64,000 nt of DNA from Brachypterus glaber (Eukaryota > Arthropoda > Insecta > Coleoptera > Kateretidae). The position numbers and the translations under genes were made by a program. Location: positions 18,183,589-18,247,588 of the forward strand of contig OY294048.1 in the NCBI GenBank assembly GCA_958510825.1, in the 5' to 3' direction. A model generated the notes under the pieces. The model saw only the letters and a list, made by a program, of their open reading frames with translations, had not been told where the DNA came from and did not search any database. Numbering within the stretch: position 1 is the stretch's first letter; each line of letters begins with the position of its first letter. Of the stretch, positions 48,601 to 56,612 are shown piece by piece.

Positions 48601-49664
48601 AATCACCCGAATGATTAATAGCTATTATACGCTAGTAGAATTTTATACTTTATTCAAGATGGTTTTAAATTTTAAACGGTTTATTTTTACAGACCCGTGA
48701 TTAATAGGTCCATTAATTAATTTTCTGGGTTTTTCCGAATATTCCCAAACATGAGATAAAGATCATGTTTGCCAATATGAGGATTAAGAGGTCTCTGAGA
48801 TAGGCACAAACCTTTCAACCCCCGTTCCCCCCCTTAAGGGTTGAATTTCGAAAAGTGGATGCCTACGTCATAAAAGGAACAAACTGTCCAAATTTGTTTG
48901 TAGGTCAAGGGGTTTAGGCTGGGCGTTGATTCTCTTTCCGTCATTCAGTCAGGACAAAGCCGCTTATATATATAGAGATACTTGCTCAAATAGTTACATT
49001 AAGGGTAACATCGGTGAGTGAGACCGAAACTTACCAGCAAAAATTGCAAAATGGCACTTTTATGAGTTAAAGTGTATAGTAAGTTGTATCCACTTGTTAC
49101 TGAAAGGTACATAGAACAACAATAATCTATTACTAACATTTAGACGGTATTTCAAAAATTACGAAGTCATTAAACCAATATTACCCATCTAGGGTTAAAA
49201 AATTTGTTTGATTAAAAAAAAAATTGAAGAAAATTACCATTTTCAACAGTTTTTTATTCCACTAAAACATTTTTTGAAAAAAATTAAATTTATATGGTCG
49301 AATAGAGAATATGAGTTTAAAATGATGTATCACACGACCCCTTTCCTTTTTAAAAAATGTATATAAAATATATACCAAAAAATTATTTGTTTTATTTACT
49401 ATTTGGTTTTCCAAGTTTAAAGTTGATATCTTAAATCGTTTAAAAGTTAAAGAAGGTCGGACTTTTGACACGTTTTGTATGAATATCTGGTATTTCATTC
49501 ATATTTTTTTTTCAGGTGATCAAATGAATAAATTTTTAAACGAAAACTACAAAGAAGTATCCAAGGATATATCACCAGCAGTTTCAGAAACAATAAATAT
49601 TATTGCAACAACCGTTTTGAAGGCACTTTTAGGAAACGTGCCATTCAATGAAATATTTATATAA
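33624..49664 (+). CDS. Takeout/JHBP-family secreted protein, six exons
   Basis: The coding parts are 33624-33693, 36875-36967, 39564-39702, 44669-44802, 47923-48075 and 49516-49664. They total 738 nt: 245 aa plus TAA, the usual takeout length. All five introns are GT-AG and all phases fit. The first 20 or so residues (MKSVYLCSLVLVIFCVCVQS) are a signal peptide. Two cysteines at about residues 30 and 40 (KPCRKDDPKLNEC) match the N-terminal disulfide of the JHBP fold. DAxxDLKISLTDAVLSGL, IDLQRKHIAVRVSS, YKMQGKILILPITGEGP and DYSLDYGLV follow the family pattern. Such proteins are extracellular carriers of hydrophobic ligands (juvenile hormone-like or other lipids). The ligand here is unknown. 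A second gene copy starts at 63295. Confidence 0.93.
34389..34876. mobile_element. MITE in takeout intron 1
   Basis: TATACTGCCCTTCAAAGACA-AGTTGTCCT at the left is matched by the complement of AGGACAACTTGTCTTAAAAG-GGAACTATAG at the right. Non-coding interior of about 490 bp. Its right part is copied in the following tandem duplication. Confidence 0.72.
34805..36485. repeat. Tandem duplication of about 1 kb in takeout intron 1
   Basis: The first copy (34805-35835) starts GTGCAAAGAAAAACAATAGC and runs to TTTTTAATTTTCTG. The second begins there with the same text and ends near 36485. Long blocks are identical or nearly so. The second copy lacks the 204-bp insert at 35151-35354. It also lacks about 180 bp between GTGATTTGTG and GAAAATGTTTTTTTT, a deletion at short direct repeats. 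Confidence 0.9.
35151..35354 (-). mobile_element. 204-bp Penelope-type insertion with 13-bp target repeats
   Basis: AACAGAACTTAAC stands on both sides (35138-35150 and 35354-35366). The duplicated copy at about 36170-36182 has this sequence once, with the insert absent. On the minus strand the insert holds CCTGAAGAAGAAGGGACATA and TTCGAAACGTTGGAACTATT, a PLE end signature. It carries only an element end. Confidence 0.85.
36500..36640. repeat. Dispersed repeat family B tail
   Basis: CAAATTTCAAGTCGCTAGCT-CAAAGCG, TTATCGTGG and ACAGACAGACCGACAGACTG repeat the pattern at 5580-5690. Confidence 0.6.
36875..36967 (+). CDS. Takeout-like gene exon 2
   Basis: Acceptor TTTAAATTTTTAG; donor GTAAGT at 36968. 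Encodes AKYIKPCRKDDPKLNECAMR and HAKDALPFIIK, with both N-terminal cysteines. Entry and exit are phase 1. Confidence 0.9.
37352..38673 (-). pseudogene. 5'-truncated, frameshifted LINE in takeout intron 2
   Basis: On the minus strand, broken frames give LKSKLSSNGIRGQINRWLCS, a KGTPQGSIL motif, then MYADDTTIVI (catalytic YADD) and, further on, YYANVHSIIFYNIIVWG and LQKRLIRIIF. These are palm and thumb parts of a jockey/CR1-type RT. At least one frameshift separates the palm motifs, and several stops occur. It ends with a (TATC)n tail, seen as GATA repeats at 37352-37372. Two short inverted repeats with CTATCTATGTAGTGACGAGT lie next to the tail. Confidence 0.75.
38674..39215. other. Intron sequence, no gene seen
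   Basis: AT-rich. CATCGAGGGTTTGGCGCCAA and AACCCGATAAGTGGC near 38757 have a partial inverted partner (CTTATCGGGTTTTGG) near 38970, hinting at a decayed foldback. Confidence 0.4.
39220..39330. repeat. Fragment of the Tc1/mariner-type MITE
   Basis: AAAACGATGTTTTATACGAC-CCCCTTTTCATTT and GCTTAAAATAACAAATATGC resemble the half-element at 23420-23530. Confidence 0.55.
39348..39472. repeat. Palindrome, about 125 bp
   Basis: CAAGCTCGCATAAGAACATA and AACAATGCGATGCCGTG on the left pair with CACGGCATCGCAATCTTATG and TTATTATGCAAGCTT on the right. Confidence 0.75.
39564..39702 (+). CDS. Takeout-like gene exon 3
   Basis: Acceptor TTTTTTTTTAG; donor GTAAGT at 39703. Encodes the PALNPLKLP segment, with the N-P-L-x-x-P pattern common in the family, and the first amphipathic strand DLKISLTDAVLSGLD. 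Enters in phase 1 and leaves in phase 2. Confidence 0.9.
39800..41135. repeat. Three tandem units of about 441-465 bp
   Basis: ATGGAAATTAGTTTCGCAAA starts at 39856, 40321 and 40762. Units one and three have TAGTTACCTACGTTTTATG where unit two has TAGTTTTATG, a small deletion. Each contains a 62-65 codon ORF of Phe/Tyr-rich text that is conserved only because the units are. I regard these ORFs as non-coding. Confidence 0.9.
41144..42081. mobile_element. MITE nested in the composite element
   Basis: GCACACAGGCGGAATTTTCT-AAATTCATGGCCAAAACCCT at the left is matched by its complement at the right (about 40 bp). GAT flanks both sides. Inside, AAAATGGCGGATCCAATATG-GCTGCCGCC occurs twice (about 41270 and 41387), followed by long A/T homopolymers that create spurious ORFs. 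Confidence 0.85.
42501..43569. other. Intron sequence with a hairpin; no gene seen
   Basis: A hairpin lies at about 42888-42951 (arms ATTGCCCTCTCGAAAATTAA-CCTGC and GCAGGTTAATTTTCTCATGG). AATAACCCC (42714) and GGGGTTATT (43002) may be inverted ends. A repeat shared with 20290 and 63740 lies at about 43015-43110 (GCGGCGCATGCACCAAAATT). A short GATGAT run lies near 43133. Confidence 0.45.
43570..43835 (-). mobile_element. tRNA-derived SINE (different family)
   Basis: Read on the minus strand, a 73-base tRNA-like head (43833-43761) has an A box TGGCGCAATGG and a perfect B box GGTTCGAGCCC. A body with GGACGTAAAGATGGCGGTCC follows, and an end AGTTAAAAACGACGTTAAAC then an (AAAC)-rich tail (about 43580-43605). 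Its acceptor-stem ends do not pair, so it is a SINE head and not a working tRNA gene. Confidence 0.82.
43836..44668. other. Intron 3 remainder, no gene seen
   Basis: The 120-aa ORF running out of the SINE is not gene-like. A family B-like tail (GACGGGTGGATAGACAGACG) lies near 44503-44530. Otherwise nothing. Confidence 0.4.
44669..44802 (+). CDS. Takeout-like gene exon 4
   Basis: Acceptor TTATTTTTTTAG; donor GTAAGT at 44803. Encodes IDLQRKHIAVRVSSKLLNLL and GTYKMQGKILILPITGEGPA. The G-x-Y-x-M-x-G-K-I-L-x-L-P-I-x-G-x-G stretch is the most characteristic takeout motif. Confidence 0.92.
45190..45335. repeat. Minisatellite, GAGTAGRGATGTTAT motif
   Basis: Six to eight imperfect units of 16-22 bp follow the pattern GAGTAGAGATGTTATGG. 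They lie between inverted flanks, GAGAATATATTCTTC (about 44961) and GAGAATATATTCTCC (about 45360). A single related unit, TTACGGAGTAGGGTTG, lies at 43925. Confidence 0.7.
45500..45960. mobile_element. Decayed CAGGGTG-family MITE
   Basis: ATGATAGCCTTTATCAGTGT-AAAGGCATGTGCAAAAAATC and GGGGTCGTAGCTCCCTTAGG parallel the element at 12386-12950. It ends with AAATCACCCTTTGTA. The left end is not clear. Confidence 0.55.
46238..47754. mobile_element. CAGGGTG-family MITE interrupted by a LINE
   Basis: TACAGGGTGATTAGTAACTG-CCATGCCAAAATTT at the left and ATTTTGGCATGCCAG ... TTATTGATCACCCTGTA at the right are inverted ends. The right end is split by the LINE at 46736-47724. Without the insert the MITE is about 515 bp. 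It sits in takeout intron 4. Confidence 0.9.
46736..47724 (+). pseudogene. 5'-truncated LINE with 13-bp target duplication
   Basis: TTTGGCATGCCAG flanks it exactly (46723-46735 and 47725-47737). The + frame 46736-47292 and the next frame (47265-47573) encode the C-terminal part of a LINE ORF2. HCVAVWGLRYLEVIERVQ and FKRLL come first, then CTMCNLSRLETFEHILFESP with the C-x2-C...H...zinc-knuckle spacing seen in jockey/R1-group elements. A frameshift lies near 47290. The end is GCAATAAAGATTATTATT, an AATAAA followed by (ATT)n. Confidence 0.85.
47923..48075 (+). CDS. Takeout-like gene exon 5
   Basis: Acceptor TTTTTATTTTCAACAG; donor GTAAGA at 48076. Encodes NGVFDYSLDYGLVKKSDNQE through QYQFDNLFNGDKRL. 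The F-D-N-L-F-N-G-D-x-x-L-G pattern at its end is conserved in the family. Confidence 0.92.
48334..48460. repeat. Near-perfect hairpin in takeout intron 5
   Basis: TCAGGCATAATTATC...CCAAGCCATTCTGGCCTTTT-GATTGGC pairs with GCCAATCAAAAGGCCTGAAT-GGCTTAG...GATAATTATGCCTGA. The stem is about 55 bp and the loop is very small. Confidence 0.85.
48461..49289. other. Intron 5 remainder, no gene seen
   Basis: AATCAATGAGGG (about 48555) and GAATGATTAATAGC (about 48609) form a loose inverted pair. The GC-richer patch 48790-48960 (AACCCCCGTTCCCCCCCTTA) may be another repeat. Nothing coding. Confidence 0.35.
49290..49480. repeat. Fragment of the Tc1/mariner-type MITE
   Basis: TTAAAATGATGTATCACACG-ACCCCTTTCC, AAGTTGATATC and CGGACTTTTGACACGTTTTG-TA follow the right half of 23073-23619 in diverged form. 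It ends 35 bp before the acceptor of takeout exon 6. Confidence 0.65.
49516..49664 (+). CDS. Takeout-like gene exon 6 and stop
   Basis: Acceptor TTTTTTTTCAG. Encodes GDQMNKFLNENYKEVSKDIS through LKALLGNVPFNEIFI and TAA (49662-49664). The L-N-E-N-x-x-E-V and F-x-x-I-F ends match the takeout C-terminus. Confidence 0.92.
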
Positions 49665-49732
49665 ACATTTAAAATATAATAAGAATCACAAAGTATTCTA
49701 AACAAAAACATCCATGATCATTTGTAACTTAA

Positions 49733-49738
49733 AATAAA
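49733..49738 (+). terminator. Poly(A) signal of the takeout-like gene
   Basis: AATAAA about 70 bp after the stop codon, repeated in an AATAAATAAATAAAT run. It is the first canonical signal downstream. Confidence 0.6.
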
Positions 49739-49768
49739 TAAATAAATAAGTAAATAAAAAGTATTACA

Positions 49769-50330
49769 TGAAATTTTCCATGAATCTATTTTCTAATCAT
49801 CGTACAGAGTGATACGGTATACTGACAGTTTCGGGCTGCTGACCCTCTTCAGTACCAAGAGTCAACTCTGTACGCTGATTTTTCACTTAATTCGCATACT
49901 TGTGCGCCATCTATTCCTAGATGTAGACAACTACTCATACCTCTCCTAATCTGGAGACGTTGAATGGTAGCAAGTTGAAGACTTGTATGCGTCAAGCTTA
50001 TAGTACAACTGTACAAATAACGTGTGGATAGACGTGTGAATAGACCTACAATTTAAAAAGTACAGGAATTTTTAATTTATCAAAATTTTAAAAATATTAA
50101 TTAAATTTTCCATCAATCTATTTTCTAATCATCGTTCAGAATTGACGCACAAGTATACATCAATCTAATGACTTTATTTATTTTGTGTATAAAGTTAAAT
50201 CGTTTTCTCATCCAGCATACAGAGATGACTCTTGGTACTGAAGAGGGCCAGCAGCCCGAAACTTTTAGTCTACCAATATCACTCTGTACGATTATTAGAA
50301 AATAGGCTGATGGAATAATAAATTAATATT
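49769..50330. mobile_element. Penelope-type inverted ends without ORF
   Basis: CTATTTTCTAATCATCGTAC-AGAGTGATA and CGGGCTGCTGACCCTCTTCA-GTACCAAGAG at the left are mirrored at 50225-50310 (CTCTTGGTACTGAAGAGGGC-CAGCAGCCCGAAACT). CTGAAGAGGG close to CCCGAAACT is a PLE end signature. A third partial arm lies near 50105-50150. No RT or nuclease. Confidence 0.65.
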
Positions 50331-50944
50331 TTTATAATTTTGTTTAAAATTAAAAATTTCTGTCCCAATATACTCTATGGTCTGTTTCATCAAGAAATAT
50401 GAATATTTTTAAAACATATTTGAAAATTGGATGTGCGAATATACTGCATAGTTTATTTTAAAAAACATAACTATATACAAACTATACTATACTACTATAC
50501 ACAAACATATACTATTCAAACCTGTTGTAAAAATATTCAGTGTGCGATTTTTAATTTACTATCTTGCTTGATGAAACAGACCATAGTACTAATTGTATGA
50601 TATATGTATATAGCAAAAAATAAGCAATTATTTAACATATTTTGACGTTTTCTAAAAGATGACATAACATTTTTTCATACAGGTAAATTGTAGTGGGCTT
50701 ATGTTGTCTTTTAGGAAACGTCAAAATAATTCAAATGTTGGCTAATTTTTTTCTCTCCTAAAATAAGTTTGTAAAGTGTTTTCATCCTAATTTATTGCTG
50801 AGGAACAATTTTTGCAATTTTTGACTAACATCTCTACTCTAAATTTCTAAATTTCTCTATTAGTCTGCCAAAGAAACCATTAAAAAATAGATCTATTTCT
50901 ATAGAAATGTAATAAAAACCAGCTGAACAGTTGCAAGCACCTAA
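50331..50944. other. Short inverted repeats, no gene seen
   Basis: TATGGTCTGTTTCATCAAG (50377) pairs with CTTGATGAAACAGACCATA (50567). TTTTGACGTTTTCTAAAAGA (50640) pairs with TCTTTTAGGAAACGTCAAAA (about 50708). These may be two small MITEs. Confidence 0.55.
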
Positions 50945-51619
50945 CGAGGGGCTGACCGCGTCTGAAATTTGTACAAAAGAGTTCCTTTTTGCAAAGAGTT
51001 CCTCGGAGTTCCTTGGGAGTTCCTCCTGCGTTCCTTAAGAGTTCCTCTCTGGAAGGGGTAATTTTTAGCAAATAAGAGCTGTAGAAATTACCGCTGTGCA
51101 AGCACTACTGCCAATAAGGTAAGGCACCCTAAAAAAAAAAGCTTTGCTCCTGACGGTTTCAACCAAACTTGGCGCCCCTACAAAAAAAGAAGTTGGCGCG
51201 CCCAAAAAAACAAAAAAATACCTTCATAAAAGAAGATTTGTCCCTGACGGTTGCTACCAAACTTGGCGCCCCTTCAAATAAAAAATGGCGCCCCCGATTT
51301 ACCTTCAGGAAAAATAGCTTTGTTGTCCCTGACAGTTTCTACCAAACTTGGCACCCTCCAAAATAGGATGTTTTGATAAGGTGTTTGTAACGGCTCATCT
51401 AGTTTGAAAATAAAAACGTTAATACACATGGGTAATAAATAATAATTGTTTCTGACCGCGTCTGAAATTTGTACAAAAAGGTTCCTTTTTGCAAAGAGTT
51501 CCCCCTTTTTGCAAAGAGTTACTCGGAGTTCCTCCAGAGTTCCTCGGAGTTCCTCCAGAGTTCCTCCTCAGTTCCTTTGGCTTGTACAAAAGATTTCCTC
51601 GCGGGCGGTCAGCCCCTCG
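50945..51619. mobile_element. TIR element carrying two minisatellites
   Basis: The ends CGAGGGGCTGACCGC (50945-50959) and GCGGTCAGCCCCTCG (51605-51619) are perfect 15-bp inverted repeats. GTCTGAAATTTGTACAAAA follows the left end and recurs at about 51460. Inside are blocks of GAGTTCCTC-type repeats (50990-51050 and 51495-51575) and three units of about 90 bp with CCTGACGGTTTCTACCAAAC-TTGGCGCCCC (about 51149, 51243 and 51328). ORFs here follow the repeats. Confidence 0.75.
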
Positions 51620-52110
51620 CATCGGAACTAGGCACTAATTTGAAACGTATGGAATAGAATGTTGTGTGAAAAGGCAACAATTAATACACCTCCGTGTTGC
51701 ATAATTTATTAAAGTTTGAAAGTCTGTATCTCCCAATTCTAGCAAAAACTGTAAATAACATTTTTTGTAGGGCTTAAAAAGAGCTTTCATTTGAAATGTA
51801 TTTTTTCGAAATCGGTTTTAAATAAGTGAGTTATGCTAAAAAAACATTTTACTGATTTAAAAGCCAATATCTAGAAAACAATTTATTTTAGGAAAAAAAT
51901 GTTTATAAATTTTTTTGTGCAATTTAAAAAAAATCTCTCATATACTTGGACGCACGGACCTGTGGCTACTGAAAAAATATTAGAAATGCGTGTGCAAGTG
52001 AGAGGCCCGTTGTAGGCACGCACGCCTTATAACGCTTTTGACGGAAAGAAGAGAGCGCGAATGATTCCTCCCCCTTTCGTCGGAGACTTTGTTTTATGCG
52101 GAGAACTATA
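51620..52110. other. Stretch before the mariner, no gene seen
   Basis: AT-rich to 51950, then GC-richer. The mariner reading frame runs on into this DNA after its own end because the native stop is missing. Confidence 0.35.
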
Positions 52111-53406
52111 TTACGAGGGTGTCCCAGAATTCGTCGGCCTAGCAAAGAAAACACAAAAAAAATCGAAAAAAAATATTTTGATTTTTCTACATAGTCTCCT
52201 TTTAGTTTGATACACTTTTTCCAGCGATGTTCAATTGCTTCGATACCCTGTTTATAGTGAGAATCCTCGAGCTCCTCAAAATAGCCATCAACCGCAGACT
52301 CCACCTCTTCACTGTTGGCAAATCTTTTACCACCGAGCCATTTTTTCAAGTTCGGAAACTGAAAATAATCCGAGGGGGCTAAGTCTGGCGAATAGGGTGC
52401 GTGAGAAAGCAATTCAAACTTTAACTCATTGATTTTGGCCATCGCAATAAAGGATGTGTGAACTGGTGCATTGTCTTCATGAAATAATACTTTCTTTTTT
52501 GCCAAATGAGGCCGTTTTTTTCTTAATTTCATCATTTAAACGCTGCAATAAGTTTGTATAATACACGCCATTGGTTGTTTCTCCTTTCTTAAGATAATCA
52601 ATGAAAATTACCCTACGCGCATTCCAAAAAACTGACGCCATGACCTTTCCTGCAGATGGAACTGTCTTCTCCATTTTGGAGCCGATTCTCCTTTTTGAGT
52701 CCATTGTTTTGCTGTTCCTTCGTCTCAGGAGTGGCGTGATGGACCCATGTTTTATCCATGGTTACGAATCGACGCAAAAACTCCGCTTTATTGTTTCGAA
52801 ACTTCGACAAACATTCGATTGAAACATCCTCACGGCGCTGTTTTTGTTCAATTGTGAGTAATCGCGGCACCCATCTTGCGCACAGCTTTCTCATGTGCAA
52901 ATCTTCAGTTAATATGCGATGTATAGCACTTTTTGAAATGCCTACCGTATCTGCAAACTCGCGGATTTTCAGTCGACGGTCATCCAATACCATTTTGTGG
53001 ATTTTCAATACCATTTCTGGCGTGGTCACCTCATTTGGTTGACCACTGCGATGTTCGCCTTGGCAGCTGGTACGGCCTCGTTTAAACTCTGCCACCCAAA
53101 ATTTTACTGTTGAAAACGAAGGAGCAGACTCCCCCATGTAGAATCTAGCTCCGCTTTAATATTGGTTGAACTAAGGCCTTTCAAATGAAAGTATTGTATC
53201 ACATAAAAATGTCCAATTTTTTCCATTTTTACAAATTCACTGAGGGCGTTCACTATTGATGGCTGTCAAACAAATACCGAATGACGTAGCGTCGTCAAAT
53301 GTTAAACTTAAGCTTTATAAGGTTGGTATTTTCTAGCAGTCATTCTTTTCATCAAGAAACCGCCATCTATACGTCATGCCGGATACTTCTGGGACCACCC
53401 TCGTAA
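52111..53406 (-). mobile_element. Full-length but dead mariner element
   Basis: Terminal inverted repeats TTACGAGGGTGTCCCAGAA (52111) and TTCTGGGACCACCCTCGTAA (ending 53406) bound 1296 bp, the usual mariner size. TA precedes the left end; the right flank TTATAA suggests a slightly altered TA duplication. A disrupted transposase lies on the minus strand. Confidence 0.9.
52180..53226 (-). pseudogene. Mariner transposase, several frameshifts
   Basis: The ATG at 53226 opens MEKIGHFYVIQYFHLKG. A one-base loss in a G run at about 53135 shifts into the next frame, which holds the helix-turn-helix region (IREFADTVGISKSAIHRILT) and WVPRLLTIEQKQRR. The first catalytic Asp is in TMDKTWVHH. Further shifts near 52700-52610 and 52535 lead to HEDNAPVHTSF and YSPDLAPSDYF, whose two Asp are separated by 34 residues, the mariner D,D34D signature. 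The frame reaches GDYVEK near 52183 and then reads through with no stop. At least three lesions make it non-functional. Confidence 0.9.
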
Positions 53407-54235
53407 TTATAACAAAAAAACGCTAATAATAGGAGTTTTAGCCCATTCTTACCCACTTGTCCCCAACCGTATACCCACAATATCTAATCAGCTCTTCGAA
53501 ATATGATAAGAAACAATATGCAAAATCCGCTTGTCGATATCTTTTTTAGAAATGGAGTTATTGAGTTTACAAACAGCCAGACGATTTTTTTTTACTGATT
53601 TGGACTCTAAAGGTCTAAAACGTCGCGAAATGTGAAAAAAACATGGTCAAAGATTTTGACTTTTCGACAAAGATACATCGGCACTCTTAGTAGTACTAAG
53701 TGCCGATGTAAAACATGATTTCAACTCTGAAATTAATGATATATTTTTAACCTAATAAGAAAATAAAACATTTCCAATACGAGGAATGCTATTTGGCCTA
53801 GGCAGCCTAGGAAGAATTAGCATCTCGAGAGTTGGAAATGTCATCTTCTTAAGAGGTTAGAACAGTTTTTTGTTTACACTCATAAAAAATACAAAATATT
53901 ACAAAAATTATTACATTTAAACAAAAGTTTGGTTATGTTGCTCTCAATGGCAATATTAGCCATCTATGAGATAAAATCTAAAGCCAAAAGAATAGAGCTC
54001 TTTGCTGCCCTTGGTCAGAAAAAGATAACAGTTATTAAAGTATTAAAAGTTACATTCCTAACTTGTTAAAAAGTAAATAAAAATTATATATTTTGCAACT
54101 CTTTATAATGCACAAAAAAATACTGTATGATCGTGAATAAAATTCATTTCTAATAGAAATTTTATATAGAAAATCCTGAGTTTTTAGCTGCACTAAAGAG
54201 TAAAATCGTGTATATTTTTTTTGTTTTGTTGTTTT
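53407..54235. other. Intergenic stretch with small hairpins
   Basis: ACATCGGCACTCTTAGTA / TACTAAGTGCCGATGT form a stem at 53672-53709. GGAAATGTC and the CCTAGGCAGCCTAGG core make a second at 53772-53850. No gene. Confidence 0.5.
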
Positions 54236-54425
54236 TTCTGTGTATTTTGAGCCGCTGAATCCAAATCTGAGGACATAATTTAAAAGTTAGCTCCCATTTT
54301 TAACATAACCTCAAAAAACATATCATATCATTGCAAAAAGTAAGTTTTTTGAGGTTATGTTGAAAATCGGAGATAACTTTTAAAATAAGACCTCAGATTC
54401 GGATTCTGCGGCTCAAAATACATAG
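54236..54425. repeat. Foldback, about 190 bp
   Basis: TATTTTGAGCCGCTGAATCC and AAAGTTAGCTCCCATTTTTA-ACATAACCTCAAAAAA pair with TTTTTTGAGGTTATGTTGAA and GGATTCTGCGGCTCAAAATA. Related GTAGAATCCGAATCTAATAT-like text appears inside 4248-5133. Confidence 0.75.
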
Positions 54426-55186
54426 GAATTGACTAGTCGAGTCCGTCGGAGAGCCAACTTTTTTAATTTTATGTGTCTGTGGTATCTCTACAACTAAAAA
54501 TCCGATGAAAAAAAGTTTTTTTACAAAAGATTTTTATTTTTTTTAAGAAAATTAAATAACATTAAAAAAAATATATGTTTTCATTTAAAAAACAAAGTTG
54601 ACCTTGAAATGACCTTGAAAACGTAAATACCCGTAAAAAATAAATAAGCCATTTTGTTTCCCCCATTAAAATAAACAACTTTTGTCCCATATCTTTTTTT
54701 CTAAAATGTAAATTATACGACATATTTGAAAGTTTCAGGTTAAAAAAAACACCCGGTATACCAAAATAATTATATGGGTTATGTTATTTAAATGTTTCAA
54801 ACTTTAAGTTGATATCTTAAGCCGTTCAAAAGTTAAGTTGGGGCGGACGTTTGACACGCTCTGTATAATTTACGTATACGTATACGTATATTTACGGATA
54901 ATAAACACTTGCTCAACATGTACAAAATTTGTAATATTTAATTTAATACGGCTAAAAAATATGAAGTATATATTATAATGCCCAAAATATGAAGTATATA
55001 ATACCCACCAATCCTCTATCATTTTACAATATGGGTTAACATATTATGTCAACACAAAGTCCAATTAGTATTTTTATCCTATATAATATAAACAAATAAA
55101 TAAATAAATAAATAATAATATAATAAAAACTTCCATATGTATTGGTTTCTCCACTTGTTTCAGCTCTACAGAGCTAGCTTAACATC
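54426..55186. other. Intergenic stretch with a MITE fragment
   Basis: 54740-54870 repeats the right end of the Tc1/mariner-type MITE (TAAGTTGATATCTTAAGCCG, GGGGCGGACGTTTGACACGC). An ACGTAT run lies at 54873-54893. No gene. Confidence 0.5.
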
Positions 55187-55712
55187 AGTACCCGGTGTAT
55201 TTCCAGTTATAGTCCAGTCTTCAGGTCAATAAAGAGGCTTTACCTAAAAATAATTCAGGGAGTTTTGATTTTCGGTTTATTGTATAGTGTTTAAGGCCGC
55301 AAATAAAAAACGACAACGAACTTGATTTGGAACTGTCATTTTTTTAACGTATTTTTCACAAAAAACGTTTTCAAAATATCTCAAGAGCGGTGCATCTTAT
55401 GACAAAAAACGTTCTATATGAAAACAAAGAGGACCAAATTTACAACATTTTTTGTTCCATGTATTTTTGGTATCACTTATAGCCAATTCACGACACCGCC
55501 TTAAACATTAGTTATACTGTACTGTACTGTACTGTAGGTTTTAAGATTTAGGTATATTTTCTTTTTTCGAAAAAACAAAACTTTTCTTTATGTCTCGGTT
55601 AGCATGCTAGCAAGGTTTTTTAATGCCTAATAATTAATTTATTATTAATTCGTTCTTTAATACAGATTATATAACAAATAAACATGTTGCTGTTGTTGCT
55701 GGAGAATCCCAC

Positions 55713-56612
55713 TCACCCGCAACCGGGGGGTGGGGGTTCGTCGTTGCGGTTTTGCTGTCTCGTGTTGTATGTACGAGTCAAAGTTCGTTTGGACTTTTTA
55801 AGTTCAGTTTCGAATTCAGAATGGTCCTTCGTGAGCGCCATCTGTAATCTGGGTGACAGCATCATGGACGGCAAATTATCTGGTTCGTTTAAATCTTTAC
55901 GGCAATAAAACAAAATATACGGGGTCTCGGGTGGGCGCAATTTGCACAAATCGTTCGCACTGGATTTCATCACCAAACAGTCATTAAACTTAAACCAATC
56001 GGCGGAGCCATCATTCGCGAAGGTGTAATAGTGGCCCGAGTCGACACTCGAGCCACAGTGTACCACGGCCGCGTATAGTTCGTAGCATGCGCCTTCCAGC
56101 CAGATGTGATCGTCTAATGTGACACGCTGCAGAATTTTCGTTCGTTGTTGCGAGACCGGGTCGTACCAAAAATGTTTAAGGGTAAGTATCAACCTGGGGG
56201 GTGCCTCGATGATTTGGCTGACGCGCTCCCCGTCCGTCAGTCGCATGCACACGTCGCATTTGTACTGGTTGTCGCCGTTCAGCTTTTCGGGCTGGAGGTA
56301 ATAGTTCAGGAGCGTCTGCACGCTCTGGCCCTCTGGCGGCGTGGGAAAGGATAGCTGAAGCTCGCGGAAATGGTCCACGCGCTCGCTCCGAGTCGAGCAA
56401 CCGCCGCACTTTGATATCGACACTGACTTGCCTCCGAACGATTGTTGAACTAAAGTGGAGAACATTGCGGATGCTTCACCTCCAGCAGTCAGGGTATTCT
56501 CCTGCTCATGTAACGTGTCCAGCAAGTACCCCAAAAACTCGGAACTGTCGTGCTGGTGACCGGGTAAAAACCCAGGTGGCCTCGATAGAGTTAGAATATC
56601 ACTAGGGCTCAG
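55713..56612 (-). pseudogene. USP35/38-type catalytic domain remainder, frame-shifted
   Basis: This frame overlaps the end of the 1250-aa ORF and continues LSPSDILTLSRPPGFLPGHQ, HDSSEFLGYLLDTLHEQE. It then has a CGGC...CDVC zinc-ribbon pair, LLNYYLQPEKLNGDNQYKC, ILTLKHFWYDP, the His box VDSGHYYTFAND, and WFKFNDC with the third catalytic residue. The pattern matches USP35/USP38, ubiquitin-specific cysteine proteases. Compared with that family about nine residues are missing at the frame change, so a deletion of about 26-29 nt is the likely cause. The frame closes at TGA 55713-55715 after PPPPGCG; beyond the stop the same frame reads VGFSSNNSNMFIC, so TGA may itself be a mutation. There are no introns. 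Confidence 0.85.

Noticed and set aside
55713..56612. A normal host USP35/38 gene lying next to a LINE
   Set aside because: The Cys box is in the same open frame as the RT, no intron interrupts the USP domain, and the repeat comparison places both parts within one insertion. The GTGAGT at the end keeps a small doubt.
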